Assembly (NCBI GenBank): GCA_902494345.1
Contig: CABUSV010000008.1
Location: 1-64,000, forward strand
DNA from: an uncultured Collinsella sp.
GTDB lineage: Bacteria > Actinomycetota > Coriobacteriia > Coriobacteriales > Coriobacteriaceae
Reading direction: 5' to 3'
Length of the DNA stretch: 64,000 nt
A program made the position numbers and the translations under genes. Below, piece after piece: positions 17,128-26,114 of the stretch; the stretch's first letter is position 1; each line of letters opens with the position of its first letter. The notes below the pieces were generated by a model. That model was not told the origin of the DNA. It made no database searches and saw only the letters and a program-made list of their open reading frames with translations.

Positions 17128-18423
17128 CTAGCGCGGCAGGCGAATCGTAAAGCGGCTGCCGACGCCCTCGACTGAGGTCACGCCAATGACGCCGCCATGG
17201 CTATCGACGATCCACTTGGCAATGGCAAGCCCCAGACCCGAGCCCTGTGCGCCGGCATCGCGTGCATTGTCGGCGCGGTAGAACCGTTCAAACGCGTGAG
17301 CTGCGGATTCCTGGTTCATGCCGATGCCCTCGTCCTCAACGCTTATGTCGATCGTGCCCGCGCCCGCATCCGGCGCTACGCCAAATGTGACGGTCGTTCC
17401 CGCATCCGAGTACTTGGCGGCGTTTTGCACGATCACGCGCAGAGCCTGCTTCACGAGCGCCACGTCGACGGGCGCGTCGCAGCGCGGGTCGCTGACAAGC
17501 GCAGCGTCAAAGGCCAGCCGATACGTGTGCTCGGTATCGATCATCTGCGATTCCTCGCATACCTCGTCGACCAGTGCGGCAAGGTTGGTATTTGCGCGCC
17601 GCAGGACCGTGCGCCCGGCATCGCCGCGTGCCAAAAACAGCAGCTGCTCCACGAGCTCTTGCATGTGCTCGCTTTCGGCCTTGAGGGACGCGATAGATTC
17701 TGCCAGCACGTCCGGGTCGTCTTTGCCCCAGCGATCGAGCATGTTTACGTAGCCCTGAATCACCGCGATGGGCGTGCGCAGCTCGTGGCTCGCATCGTTG
17801 ACAAAGCGCATTTGCTGCAGTTTGGCCTCTTGCATCTGGCGCAGTAGGCGGTTGAGTGCAACCTCGATGCTTGCCAGGTCGGCGTCGCCGGTAGTGACGC
17901 TCGGCGAGTCGACGCTTGCGCGCTCGATGGCCTGCTCCAGTGTTTCCATCTTGCCGCCGGAGAGCTGCATACGGCCGAGCTCGTCCACGCGCAAGGCCAG
18001 GTCGTTGAGCGGTGCCATGGTGCGGCGCACGCGACGGGCGCCGCCGAGCATGTCGAGCACGCTGATGACCTGCCAACCCACAACGACAAGGTAGAGAGGC
18101 CATAGCGCGACGAGGTCCTGCGCGAGGGGGAAAGTCTTGGTGGTACGCGCAAGCTCGACGGTATAGGTGAGCGTTGCCAGGTCCCAGCCGCGCGCAGGCG
18201 CCAGCGACATGCCGTGAACGGCGACGCCGGGGATCCATCCTGCGGTAAACGCGCCGTCGGGCAGCATCTGGTTGTATCCATAGACGAGGATCGCCGCCGC
18301 AATCACCATCAGCAGCAGATCGAGCCAGACGTAGCTCATCAAGCGGCGCCACATATAGCTCCAGTTGATGGCGCGGGCGATGGATGTGACGCGCTTGGCC
18401 TCGGCGTTACGCGCGGCAGACAT
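17128..18423 (-). CDS. Sensor histidine kinase, OmpR-pair type
   Basis: About 431 residues. A first transmembrane helix (YVWLDLLLMVIAAAILVYGY), an extracytoplasmic segment of about 75 residues, a second helix (LVALWPLYLVVVGWQVISVL), a HAMP-like linker, the dimerisation domain with phosphoacceptor His at about residue 213 (DASHELRTPIAVIQGY), and a catalytic domain with N box VIVQNAAKYS, G1 VEDEGIGM, F box FYRADNA and G2 GSGLGLAIAKWI. The signal sensed is unknown. The start at 18423 is preceded by GGGGTGGG; a GTG at 18435 is an alternative. It overlaps the regulator gene by about 17 nt, so the pair is translationally coupled. Confidence 0.9.
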   Translation of the reverse strand: MSAARNAEAKRVTSIARAINWSYMWRRLMSYVWLDLLLMVIAAAILVYGYNQMLPDGAFTAGWIPGVAVHGMSLAPARGWDLATLTYTVELARTTKTFPLAQDLVALWPLYLVVVGWQVISVLDMLGGARRVRRTMAPLNDLALRVDELGRMQLSGGKMETLEQAIERASVDSPSVTTGDADLASIEVALNRLLRQMQEAKLQQMRFVNDASHELRTPIAVIQGYVNMLDRWGKDDPDVLAESIASLKAESEHMQELVEQLLFLARGDAGRTVLRRANTNLAALVDEVCEESQMIDTEHTYRLAFDAALVSDPRCDAPVDVALVKQALRVIVQNAAKYSDAGTTVTFGVAPDAGAGTIDISVEDEGIGMNQESAAHAFERFYRADNARDAGAQGSGLGLAIAKWIVDSHGGVIGVTSVEGVGSRFTIRLPR

Positions 18424-19177
18424 AGCCCACCCCACGCACGGTCTGGATGATGCGGGCGCCGCCGGCGTCCTCGATCTTGGCGCGCAGGTGCGCGATGTGC
18501 ACGTCGACGTTGTTGGTGTCGCCCACGTATTCGTAGCCCAGCGCCTCGTGCGCGATGCGCTCGCGCGTGAGCACGGTGCCGGCGTGCGCCATAAGCAGGG
18601 CGAGGACGTCGAACTCGCGGGCAGTGAGCGCGATGGGCGAGCCGCCGACCGTGACTTCGCGGCGGTCGGGATCGAGCGCGACCGAACTCACGGTGAGCGC
18701 GGCGGGGGAGGGCGAGGCGGATGCCTGGGTCGAGTCGCCAGCCGGGGGTATCGCAGCGGCGCCCGTAGCGCCCGTCCCGGCCCCAACGCCGCCAACGCCC
18801 GAAGCCGCCCGCGCGGCCTCCGAGCGCTTCAGCGCCACGCGGATCCGTGCGAACAGCTCCTCGATCGCAAACGGCTTGGTCAAGTAGTCGTCGGCGCCGG
18901 CATCGAGCCCGGCAACCTTGTCCATCACGGCATCGCGCGCGGTGACCATAATCACCGGCACATCCTTGTGCTTACGGACGCGCCGCAGAACTTCCATGCC
19001 GTTGAGCTGCGGCAACAGCACATCGAGCAGAATCAAATCGTAGTCGCGCTCCAGCGCCAGGTCCACGGCGGCGCGGCCGTCGGCGGCGTGCTCCACCTGG
19101 TAGCCCTCGTGCTCCAGCTCGAGCGTCACAAAGCGGGCGATTTTTTCCTCGTCCTCTACGATCAGGATCCGTGCCAT
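18407..19177 (-). CDS. OmpR/PhoB-family response regulator
   Basis: 256 residues. Receiver domain with acidic pocket LIVEDEE, phosphoacceptor Asp in LILLDVLLPQ, switch Thr in VTARDA and Lys in LTKPF. Winged-helix DNA-binding domain near the C-terminus (LTAREFDVLALLMAHAGTVLTRERI, NVDVHIAHLRAKIE, TVRGVGYVCRA). The linker between them is unusually long, about 45 residues and rich in Gly/Ala/Ser/Pro (GVGGVGAGTGATGAAAIPP). First gene of a pair with the kinase. The DUF4342 gene lies 18 nt upstream on the same strand and may share its transcript. Confidence 0.93.
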   Translation of the reverse strand: MARILIVEDEEKIARFVTLELEHEGYQVEHAADGRAAVDLALERDYDLILLDVLLPQLNGMEVLRRVRKHKDVPVIMVTARDAVMDKVAGLDAGADDYLTKPFAIEELFARIRVALKRSEAARAASGVGGVGAGTGATGAAAIPPAGDSTQASASPSPAALTVSSVALDPDRREVTVGGSPIALTAREFDVLALLMAHAGTVLTRERIAHEALGYEYVGDTNNVDVHIAHLRAKIEDAGGARIIQTVRGVGYVCRA

Positions 19178-19195
19178 GCGTGCCCCCGTCTGCGA

Positions 19196-19738
19196 TTACT
19201 TGTCGTCGTTGAGATTTTGCTTGATGTCGTCCGCGGCGTCGGCGGCGTGATCCATAAGGTTGTTGATGCTGCCGGGCACGTCACCGTCGCTGTCGATGCG
19301 GTAGCGCATGCCAAAGAACAGGCCAATCAGCATCAGCCATATCGTGGCGCCCCAGGCAAACAGCGCGACGATGGGGATCAGGATGGGAATGTTGAGGATG
19401 ATCGCGTCGCGGCGCGTGGCGATAAACTTGGTGTCCAGGCTCAGGCGGAAGAGCTTTTTGAGGTACTCCCACACGCTGTCCATCTTCTTGGAGAAGTCGG
19501 TCTTTTCGCTCGACTTCTCGTAGGCGGCCTGCGCGGCGACCATCTCGGCCGAGGGCTCATCGACTGGCGCGGACTCGGTGGCGGCGTGCGTCGACGTGGT
19601 CTGGGTCTTGCCCTGCGACTCGAGCCAAATGATGGCATCCAAAACGTTGCCGTCGGCAGTGTCGAGCGCCGCCTTGGCATCGGTGTAGCTCACGTTGCAC
19701 TTGGTGCGGATGGTTTCAACTTTTTCGAGGTCGTCCAT
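19196..19738 (-). CDS. DUF4342-family membrane protein with UBA-like N-terminus
   Basis: 180 residues. The N-terminus (LEKVETIRTKCNVSYTDAKAALDTADGNVLDAIIWLE) has the three-helix UBA/TS-N-like pattern. A flexible acidic linker follows, then LSLDTKFIATRRDAIILNIPI, typical of DUF4342, and a hydrophobic helix pair (PILIPIVALFAWGATIWLMLIGLFFG). The role is unknown. It sits directly upstream of the two-component genes on the same strand, suggesting a shared regulon. AAAGGACAGGTC precedes the ATG. Confidence 0.8.
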   Translation of the reverse strand: MDDLEKVETIRTKCNVSYTDAKAALDTADGNVLDAIIWLESQGKTQTTSTHAATESAPVDEPSAEMVAAQAAYEKSSEKTDFSKKMDSVWEYLKKLFRLSLDTKFIATRRDAIILNIPILIPIVALFAWGATIWLMLIGLFFGMRYRIDSDGDVPGSINNLMDHAADAADDIKQNLNDDK

Positions 19739-20209
19739 GACCTGTCCTTTCGTTCGATGGGCGCGACGCCGGGCGATCTGCCCGGGCGCGAGCGTTGCGT
19801 TCGGCGGCCTGCGTTGCGCGGCGTCGCCCCGCCCTTGGTCGAACTCTATAGTGCAGGTTATAGATTAAGCGATTCTTGAGCCAAGATTAATGTTGGATGA
19901 GTTTTTGGGTGTGTATAGGGGGGTTATTATTAGTGGCCCACGGCGAGGTCTAATACTTTTCTGAGAAGTGAATGAGCTAAATCGGACTCCCGAAGCATCG
20001 ACACTTTGAGGGCGCCGTTTCCTGCGGTTTTGACCCTGGAATCCTGCGTTTTTGCCGTCGAAAGATGCGGATGTTCCAGGGGTTCAAAAACAGCCGTTCA
20101 CTTTGCGGAAAAGTATTAGAGCTCGATAGCGGTTGATGTTGAGCCGGTAACAAGCCGTCGGCAGAAATGTGATAAACAAAGCGAACGGATTACCGGAAAT
20201 CATAATCAC
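19739..20209. other. Long intergenic region before the AbiEi-like gene
   Basis: Between the divergent DUF4342 and AbiEi-like genes. It contains the nested inverted-repeat element at 19950-20119. No coding sequence of note is seen. Confidence 0.5.
19950..20119. repeat. MITE-like nested inverted-repeat element, about 170 bp
   Basis: Terminal arms at 19950-19972 and 20097-20119 (starting CTAATACTTTTC on opposite strands) pair at 20 of 23 positions. Inside, TTTTGACCCTGGAA (20028-20041) is nearly complementary to TTCCAGGGGTTCAAAA (20074-20089), giving a second nested stem. No open frame of note. The layout suggests a structured RNA or a non-autonomous miniature element. Confidence 0.65.
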
Positions 20210-20244
20210 GTTGCAAAAGTATGAAAATATCCTACAATTGCAAC
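20210..20244 (+). promoter_or_regulatory. Promoter and putative operator of the AbiEi-like gene
   Basis: TTGCAA (20211-20216) and TACAAT (20233-20238) make a sigma-70-type promoter with 16-nt spacing. GTTGCAA (20210-20216) and TTGCAAC (20238-20244) form an inverted repeat that overlaps both promoter boxes, as expected for autorepression. The ATG at 20245 is 7 nt after the -10 box, so the transcript is probably leaderless. Confidence 0.6.
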
Positions 20245-20868
20245 ATGAAGTACTTTAGCAACATAACGGCGATAAGCGAGCTTTCCGAGAGTGAGGGCGT
20301 GTTCACCACAGCCCAGGCGGCTCGCATGGATATCTCTCGAGATGCACTGGCACACTCATGCCGTGTGGGGCGTCTTGAACGGATATGCCACGGCGCCTAC
20401 CGGATGTCCGGAACGCAGGGCCGAGACACCGACGAGCTCAACGCCTTTTGGAAGCTCACCAATCCCTCCCTTTGCGCGTGGGAGAGAAAAGGCCAGTGGG
20501 ACGGCATTGCAGTGAGCGGTACGACAGCGGCGAACCTGCAGCAAATGGGCGATTTCTACCTGTCCCCCTACAGGATGACCGCGCCTACGCGTATCAATAC
20601 AAGAAACGAATCCCTTTCTTTTGTAAAGCGCGAGATTGCCGAGCGGGATATCGTTTGGCTCGACGGCCTGCCGGTAACCAAACCCGAACGCACGCTTGTT
20701 GATCTTTGCCTCGATTGCGAGGACCCCTCATTAATTATCGATGCCTATCACGACACGCTTGGACGTGGGCTCGATATACAGCGGCTGAGAGGTCTTGTAG
20801 AAGAAAACTCTAAAACCGCCAAACGACGCGAACTAATGAGGCCTTTGCTGATGGTGCTGAACGGGTAA
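20245..20868 (+). CDS. AbiEi-like antitoxin/transcriptional regulator, solitary
   Basis: 207 residues. The N-terminal winged helix (LSESEGVFTTAQAARMDISRDALAHSCRVGRLERICHGAYRM) is typical of type IV AbiEi antitoxins, followed by the AbiEi C-terminal-like region (LPVTKPERTLVDLCLDCEDPSLIIDAY). No AbiEii nucleotidyltransferase follows; the next gene is on the other strand. The start at 20245 is preferred over 20221 because the latter lies upstream of the -10 box. It could be an orphan antitoxin, or a regulator of another gene. It converges on the methyltransferase-like gene. Confidence 0.75.
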   Translation: MKYFSNITAISELSESEGVFTTAQAARMDISRDALAHSCRVGRLERICHGAYRMSGTQGRDTDELNAFWKLTNPSLCAWERKGQWDGIAVSGTTAANLQQMGDFYLSPYRMTAPTRINTRNESLSFVKREIAERDIVWLDGLPVTKPERTLVDLCLDCEDPSLIIDAYHDTLGRGLDIQRLRGLVEENSKTAKRRELMRPLLMVLNG

Positions 20869-20894
20869 TGCGAAACGGAGGACGCGGGATAGTT

Positions 20895-20929
20895 AAGCCG
20901 GCGGCAAGAGTTGGTCCTGTCGCCGGCTT
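20895..20929. terminator. Hairpin between convergent genes, terminator-like
   Basis: AAGCCGGCG (20895-20903) pairs perfectly with CGCCGGCTT (20921-20929). No clear T-run follows on either strand, so termination is inferred from position between two convergent genes. Confidence 0.5.
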
Positions 20930-20952
20930 GGGGTGCTGTTGTTGCCTATGTG

Positions 20953-22389
20953 CTACTCGCTGATTTGGTCGAGCACCTCGGTGATGGTCTTTTTTGCGAC
21001 CTCGAGGTTGCGCTGTGCGTGGGCGACAGCAGCCTTGGCCTGCTTTTTTGCCCTTACGACCTCGGCAAAGCGATTGATGGATTCACTGTACTCGCGCGTA
21101 CGCGGGTCGAGCGCCGGCGGGACTTCGATCTCGAATAGATCGGAAGGACGAATGGCGTGGCTGTACTGATTGTCGGACAATACCTGCAAAACTATGGAAC
21201 CATGGCCGTCGGTGAGGTACGCCGCGACCATCTCTGCATACACCATGCGCTCCTCGTCGGTCATCGTTGGAATCGCCGGGCGAATGGCGGTGGTGTTGTG
21301 AGAGGCAACTAGATGCTGCTTTGCATCATCGATGCCGACCACAAGTAGGTTTGACGCGCCGTAACGACCGAGTATGCGCGGCATGACGATATCGCCGCAA
21401 CGAAGCTCGTAACGAGCCAACACGTCTGGACTTACCTTTACAGGTTCGGAATCCAGCTCCGACGCACCTTCCGCAACATCCTTGGGCAGCAAATAGCCGT
21501 TGCGGAAATCCTGAGATGAAATGCGGCGCACCTCGACAGCGTCGATGTCGTCCGAGGTGGTGCTGTCTCGGGGCATAAACGGCACCACGCGCATAAAGCT
21601 GTCGCCGAGCGTTGCGCTGTAGTTTTGAGCTACGGAGATCAGGCCAACCCTGCCTTTGGAGAGCGCGGCGTGGTGTTGGAGTAGTTTGCGCGTTTCGAGC
21701 TCGACGGTTTCAATGGAAACCGTTTTGCGTGAGTCGCACTCGATGCCGCTCCAGTCAGGGGAGAAAGCCAAGGGAAGATTGGGGTGGCGAGCCCCGTCGA
21801 CAAACCGAAGACGTGGCATGGGCGTGGCGGCATTGCGGAATGAAACGCTGCGATTTCCCGTCGACAATACAATAAGTGCGTACATGCCGTGCATCGGAGA
21901 TTCGGCGAGCGGGTGATATAGGACGCTTTCGACGAGCCCCTCGCGCAACAGAATCGCGCGTGCCTGCTCGGCGTTGTCCAAAGACTCGAACGGCAGCAGT
22001 ACGGCAGCTCGAGTTCGACCGGAGAGGGCTAGTGCATACAGGCACCAGAGATAGGCCTCCCAATCGCAGAAGCCCAGGTAGCCAGGCTCCAGATCATTAA
22101 TGAGCGCCTCACATGCGCTGTTGATTTCGCGAAAACGTTTGCGAACGCAAGCTGTGGCATCGATAAACACCGGCGCCGCGTCGCCACTGTCCGTGTTCTG
22201 CTTGCCGGGCTCAAGTTCGCAAATATTAGGTACGCCGTTGCCGTTCAGGCTGAAGCATTCACGAAGTGCCTCGCAGTCAATGGCGCCGGGCAGGCGCACG
22301 GTGAGCAGACGGCTGCCCTGCCCCAAATTAAGCGCGCGCGAGAGGGCGGCGGCGGTGAGACGTGGCAACGATGAGGTAGTTTCGCGCAT
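20953..22389 (-). CDS. Decayed type I methyltransferase-like protein fused to an HsdS-like target-recognition half
   Basis: 478 residues. The first half resembles the post-catalytic part of N6-adenine methyltransferases (AVLLPFESLDNAEQARAILLREGLVESVLYHP, then LIVLSTGNRSVSFRNA), but I find no FxGxG SAM motif and no NPPY motif. The second half looks like one HsdS target-recognition domain plus helical spacer: RRISSQDFRNGYLLP, RYELRCGDIVMPRILG, DNQYSHAIRPSDLFEIEVPPAL, then a coiled coil rich in Lys/Ala/Glu. It resembles the protein at 37593-39236 in layout. It may bind DNA in a sequence-specific way without methylating. Divergent from the VirD4-like gene cluster. Confidence 0.6.
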   Translation of the reverse strand: MRETTSSLPRLTAAALSRALNLGQGSRLLTVRLPGAIDCEALRECFSLNGNGVPNICELEPGKQNTDSGDAAPVFIDATACVRKRFREINSACEALINDLEPGYLGFCDWEAYLWCLYALALSGRTRAAVLLPFESLDNAEQARAILLREGLVESVLYHPLAESPMHGMYALIVLSTGNRSVSFRNAATPMPRLRFVDGARHPNLPLAFSPDWSGIECDSRKTVSIETVELETRKLLQHHAALSKGRVGLISVAQNYSATLGDSFMRVVPFMPRDSTTSDDIDAVEVRRISSQDFRNGYLLPKDVAEGASELDSEPVKVSPDVLARYELRCGDIVMPRILGRYGASNLLVVGIDDAKQHLVASHNTTAIRPAIPTMTDEERMVYAEMVAAYLTDGHGSIVLQVLSDNQYSHAIRPSDLFEIEVPPALDPRTREYSESINRFAEVVRAKKQAKAAVAHAQRNLEVAKKTITEVLDQISE

Positions 22390-22678
22390 GTATAGGGCCC
22401 TTTCTTCTTAGTGGGTTACATATTAGCAGAATAATTTGAAAATTTCTAATGACGAGAACAGCATGCTGTGCTATCCTCGAAGCAATCCAAAGCCAACTCA
22501 ATACCAACTGCTTGATGCATCCGCTTTGCAGTCTTTAGACAAACTAAGCAATCGAGCAGGACGATTTTACTTATGAAACTACAGGATAGATCGACAATCA
22601 TCGCTCTATCGTCAGAGCATTCTAAAACCTAGAACAGACTTACACCAAACATCCGGAACCGGATAGAAAGAAGCATTC

Positions 22679-23596
22679 ATGAAGAAACGGGACAACATCT
22701 ACGAGGTATTTCTCGACGCAATCGATGAAGATCTTCGCGGCATGTGCGAAGTGAACAGGAAGGCAGAGCTGCCACTTCCGTGTCCGTACTGCGGCGAGAA
22801 GAACGTCGAGCGCCTGTCTAAATCGCTCGTTGGCGTGCTGGAAGAGCGCTCGCCCGATATTCCCGGGCTGGTGCCCGAGCAGTATCGAGCCGATGTACAC
22901 GAGGCCCGCGAGCTTTTGACTGCTGCGACGCTCGCTTTGCTTTCGCTGTATTTCTCCCCGCGCGATAGCTGCATGGGCAGCGTGGCAGCCGTGGTGAGCA
23001 TGTTTAGGCATGGATGTAATGCGGCTTTTAAATCAACTGGCGTTCTCTTGTTTGAGCAGGTGGCGACAGGGATGAAGTACATCGTCAAGAAGGATGTCTA
23101 TATTCCGTCCCCATTCGTGCGCCATATCGATAGCAAAAAGCCTTACGACCGGCTGCACCGCGATGGATCGCGTGGCTTTACGGCGGATGAAGATGATGCC
23201 GTCATGTTTTATAAGCGCTACCTCAAGGTGCAACGACGCGTGTTCGATACGAGTCCGCGTTTCAACTTTGAGTTATGCGTCAAACGCCCGTTTGAGGCAC
23301 TTTTGGACGAACGACACACTTTTTATTACATGGAGGAAAAGATGGAAATCGATTTGGCAACTAAGGTACGGGGGCTCCAGGACCGCTACCTCCTCAACTG
23401 CGCTCGGGCCAAGGGATACGACCTGCTCGACAAACTGATGATTAATGCATTGCTTGCGTATCTGCGCGACGGGACGGTCTCAACTGCTGCTCACGAGAGT
23501 TATCTGGCGCAGGCCGAGCGTCTGATCGGCCACGTGACCAAGTCGCCGCGCTCGGCACAGCTCAATGAGGACGACGGCGACGATCGCATTGCTTAA
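22679..23596 (+). CDS. Hypothetical protein upstream of the VirD4-like ATPase
   Basis: 305 residues of unknown function. An N-terminal CPYCGEKN could be half a zinc site. The remainder is mixed helical with no membrane segments and a charged C-terminal tail (SAQLNEDDGDDRIA). It lies 37 nt upstream of the VirD4-like gene, so co-transcription and a shared function are likely. AGAAAG precedes the ATG. I see no recognisable relaxase, T4SS or nuclease motifs. Confidence 0.65.
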   Translation: MKKRDNIYEVFLDAIDEDLRGMCEVNRKAELPLPCPYCGEKNVERLSKSLVGVLEERSPDIPGLVPEQYRADVHEARELLTAATLALLSLYFSPRDSCMGSVAAVVSMFRHGCNAAFKSTGVLLFEQVATGMKYIVKKDVYIPSPFVRHIDSKKPYDRLHRDGSRGFTADEDDAVMFYKRYLKVQRRVFDTSPRFNFELCVKRPFEALLDERHTFYYMEEKMEIDLATKVRGLQDRYLLNCARAKGYDLLDKLMINALLAYLRDGTVSTAAHESYLAQAERLIGHVTKSPRSAQLNEDDGDDRIA

Positions 23597-23633
23597 CAAC
23601 CACTAACGCCGCGGACAAGAAAGGAGCCACGCC

Positions 23634-25118
23634 ATGTCAGTCATCAAGATGTACGGCTACGAGGCCGCGCAGCAAACGGAGTATCAGACCAAGAAGTGGG
23701 CGACTAAGGAGGAGATGCAGGCGCTGTCGTCTGGCGATGAGCAGCGCGATGTGATCCTGGCTAAGGGTGCCACAGTGGCGTTCTACGAGGACGACAAGCA
23801 TTGGGAGACGAGTGTGTCCAACAATGTCTTTGCCTTTGGAGGTACCGGCAGCGGCAAAACGGCGAGTTTCATTTTGCCCAACCTGCTCAATCACCACGAA
23901 TGCTGTTATGTGGTCACAGACACCAAGGGTGAGCTGCTGCGCCGTACGGGGAAAGGCTTTGAAGAGGACGGCTACGAGGTGACGGTTCTCGATACTGTTA
24001 ATCCCGAGCAGTCGGCCGGATACGACCCTCTGCGTTACGTGATGGATGTCGAGGATATCCCCACCACAGTGGCGGCAATCATGGAGGGGGTCGATCCTGA
24101 CGGTCGTAGCCGTAGGTATGATCTGTTCTGGGATAACGCAAACGATCTGCTGCTTCGAGCAATTGTTGGAATCCTGTATCTCCTGGAGTGTCTTGCCGGC
24201 ACCCTTGCGCCGGGCGAGGACCCCAATGCTCCGCGCCGCTACCTTAAGATGAACAACGTCTTTAAACTGGCTGCGCTCATCAAGGTTACGGGAGATGGTG
24301 AGGGGCGATTCCCGTTGGACTACCTTGTAGAAGAGGTGGAGTCCAGGGAGTTTCTCGATAAGTTTGGTGCGGAGAACGCTGATCTGTATGGTGTTGAGCA
24401 GTATCGCGATTTTCGAGGTGCGGCAGATAGGACGCTTAAGAGTATTCTGATCACGCTCAATGCAACTATCTCGCGGCTTAAGACGCCTCAGCTCATGCGC
24501 GTCTTTGAGAAAGATGAGATGCGTCTTGATCGTATTGACGAGGGCAAGCGCGTGATCGATCTTAAGGTGAGCGACAACGATTCGGCCAATGCATGGCTTG
24601 CGAACATTGCCCTTAAGCAGCTGTTTAACCTTGCCCAGCGCCGTGCCGATGCCAGCCCCAGCGGCCATCTGCAGCGCCGCGTGCAGTTTGTGCTCGATGA
24701 GTTTCCCAATGTAGGGCGTATCCCCGATTTTGAGCGCAGTATTGCAACTGTGCGCAGCCGCGGAATTAGCTTTTTGATGTGCGCGCAGTCGTTGAGTCAG
24801 CTCGATGGTGTGTATGGCGAATCCGCCGCACGCACTATCCTGGATAACTGCGACAGCTTGGTCTATATGGGCGGTGGCAGCAACATCGCGACGCAGAACT
24901 ACATAAGCGAACTGTGTGGCGAGTCGGTTTTGGGCACCAAGTACGTGGGCGCCGAGCGCACTGCCGTAGATGTGCGCGGTTGCGTGATGACCCCAGGCGA
25001 GGTTGGGCTTATGCCTCGCACCGATTGCCTGGCTAAGGTGACCGGCATGCGTCCCTTCCGCGCCAAAAAGTACTTTTGCGACGACCATCCCAATGCGGCT
25101 AAGTGGCTAAGGGATTAG
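23634..25118 (+). CDS. VirD4/TraG-like coupling ATPase without membrane anchor
   Basis: 494 residues. Walker A GGTGSGKT (residues 69-76) and Walker B in QFVLDEFPNVGRIPDF (Asp about 355) with the following SRGISFLMCAQSLSQLDGVYG are hallmarks of T4SS coupling proteins. The usual two N-terminal transmembrane helices are missing: the ATPase begins almost at the start of the protein. No relaxase, VirB4 or other conjugation gene is in the window. It could therefore be a remnant of an integrative element or a DNA/protein pump domesticated for another task. A ClpP-like protease gene follows 115 nt downstream. AAAGGAGCC precedes the ATG. Confidence 0.88.
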   Translation: MSVIKMYGYEAAQQTEYQTKKWATKEEMQALSSGDEQRDVILAKGATVAFYEDDKHWETSVSNNVFAFGGTGSGKTASFILPNLLNHHECCYVVTDTKGELLRRTGKGFEEDGYEVTVLDTVNPEQSAGYDPLRYVMDVEDIPTTVAAIMEGVDPDGRSRRYDLFWDNANDLLLRAIVGILYLLECLAGTLAPGEDPNAPRRYLKMNNVFKLAALIKVTGDGEGRFPLDYLVEEVESREFLDKFGAENADLYGVEQYRDFRGAADRTLKSILITLNATISRLKTPQLMRVFEKDEMRLDRIDEGKRVIDLKVSDNDSANAWLANIALKQLFNLAQRRADASPSGHLQRRVQFVLDEFPNVGRIPDFERSIATVRSRGISFLMCAQSLSQLDGVYGESAARTILDNCDSLVYMGGGSNIATQNYISELCGESVLGTKYVGAERTAVDVRGCVMTPGEVGLMPRTDCLAKVTGMRPFRAKKYFCDDHPNAAKWLRD

Positions 25119-25233
25119 TCCCTGCAGCTTTGTGTATCCCATCTTGCATGTTTTGTCGCACGGCTTCCGTTAGCCGAAAGCCGTGCGGCCCAGTTTTTGC
25201 CTCCTTACAGATTCCGTTTAGAAGGGAATTGCC

Positions 25234-25854
25234 ATGTCCGTTATGTATCGTGAGCCCAGCATCATCAAGAAGTCCAAGGACGGCCGCGTTGCCGCCGTCG
25301 ATATGGCAAGCGAGCTGCTTAACAGCCGCGTGCTGCTGCTGGAGGGCGAGGTCAACGATGTGACCAGCAACGGCCTCATTAAGTCCATGCTGGTGCTGGA
25401 ACATCAAAGCGCGACCGAGCCCATTACCCTCATCATCAACAGCCCGGGCGGCAGCGTTACGGCGGGGCTGGCGCTCATCGACACCATGCAGTCGCTCGAC
25501 TGCCCCGTGATTACGGTGGGCGAGGGCGTCGTGGCCTCGATGGCCGCGGTGATCTTGGCCTGCGGCGTTCACCGCCAGGTGTACCGCCACACGCAGGTGC
25601 TCATCCACCAGCTGATGGGCGGCACGGGCATGGCGCAGCAGACCGATATCGAGATTGTGGCCCAGCATACAGCGGTCATGCGCGCCGAGCTGGACGAGCT
25701 GCTGGCCGAGCATGGCAACCTGAGCGCCCAGGAGTTCCACGAGCTCACCGAGCGCGACTGCTGGTGCAACGCCAAGCGCGCCCTGGAGCTGGGGTTGGTT
25801 GATGAGGTGATTGCTCCCAGCAAGAAGGCGCTGCGGGGAAACGTGCTTGAATAG
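25234..25854 (+). CDS. ClpP-like ATP-dependent protease subunit
   Basis: 206 residues with an intact ClpP triad: Ser102 (GVVASMAAVI), His125 (VLIHQLMGG) and Asp175 (TERDCWCNA), matching canonical spacing. INSPGGSVTAG is the oxyanion-hole loop. The N-terminus is divergent (MSVMYREPSIIKKSKDGRVAAVDMASELLNSRV). Chromosomal clpP is normally beside clpX or tig; here it follows a VirD4-like ATPase, so it is a second, accessory ClpP. Its probable unfoldase is the ClpX-like protein at 40553-42322, which keeps a VGF docking loop. AGAAGGGAATTGCC precedes the ATG. Confidence 0.9.
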   Translation: MSVMYREPSIIKKSKDGRVAAVDMASELLNSRVLLLEGEVNDVTSNGLIKSMLVLEHQSATEPITLIINSPGGSVTAGLALIDTMQSLDCPVITVGEGVVASMAAVILACGVHRQVYRHTQVLIHQLMGGTGMAQQTDIEIVAQHTAVMRAELDELLAEHGNLSAQEFHELTERDCWCNAKRALELGLVDEVIAPSKKALRGNVLE

Positions 25855-26114
25855 GAAATCGTCCGAGTGCTAGGAAGCAGCCCGACAGTGTCGATTAAGG
25901 CGTTAAGAACGATTCATTTATCGATTGAGTCGATTTTAAACTTACGTGATGGCGCGAAATATGGATGGCGGTTAGTTCAATCGTCTGACAAGATTCTGTT
26001 TGTCCGCATAAAATGAAATAATAAATGTCGCTCACATGAGCGCCGCCAAGCGGACAGTGTGAATATCGTAGGCCCTTCGATTATGTAATCTTGTTTCTTA
26101 GATAGGTGGACACC

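Noticed and set aside
23637..25088. 483-codon frame on the - strand under the VirD4-like gene
   Set aside because: Antisense shadow; the + strand gene has Walker motifs.
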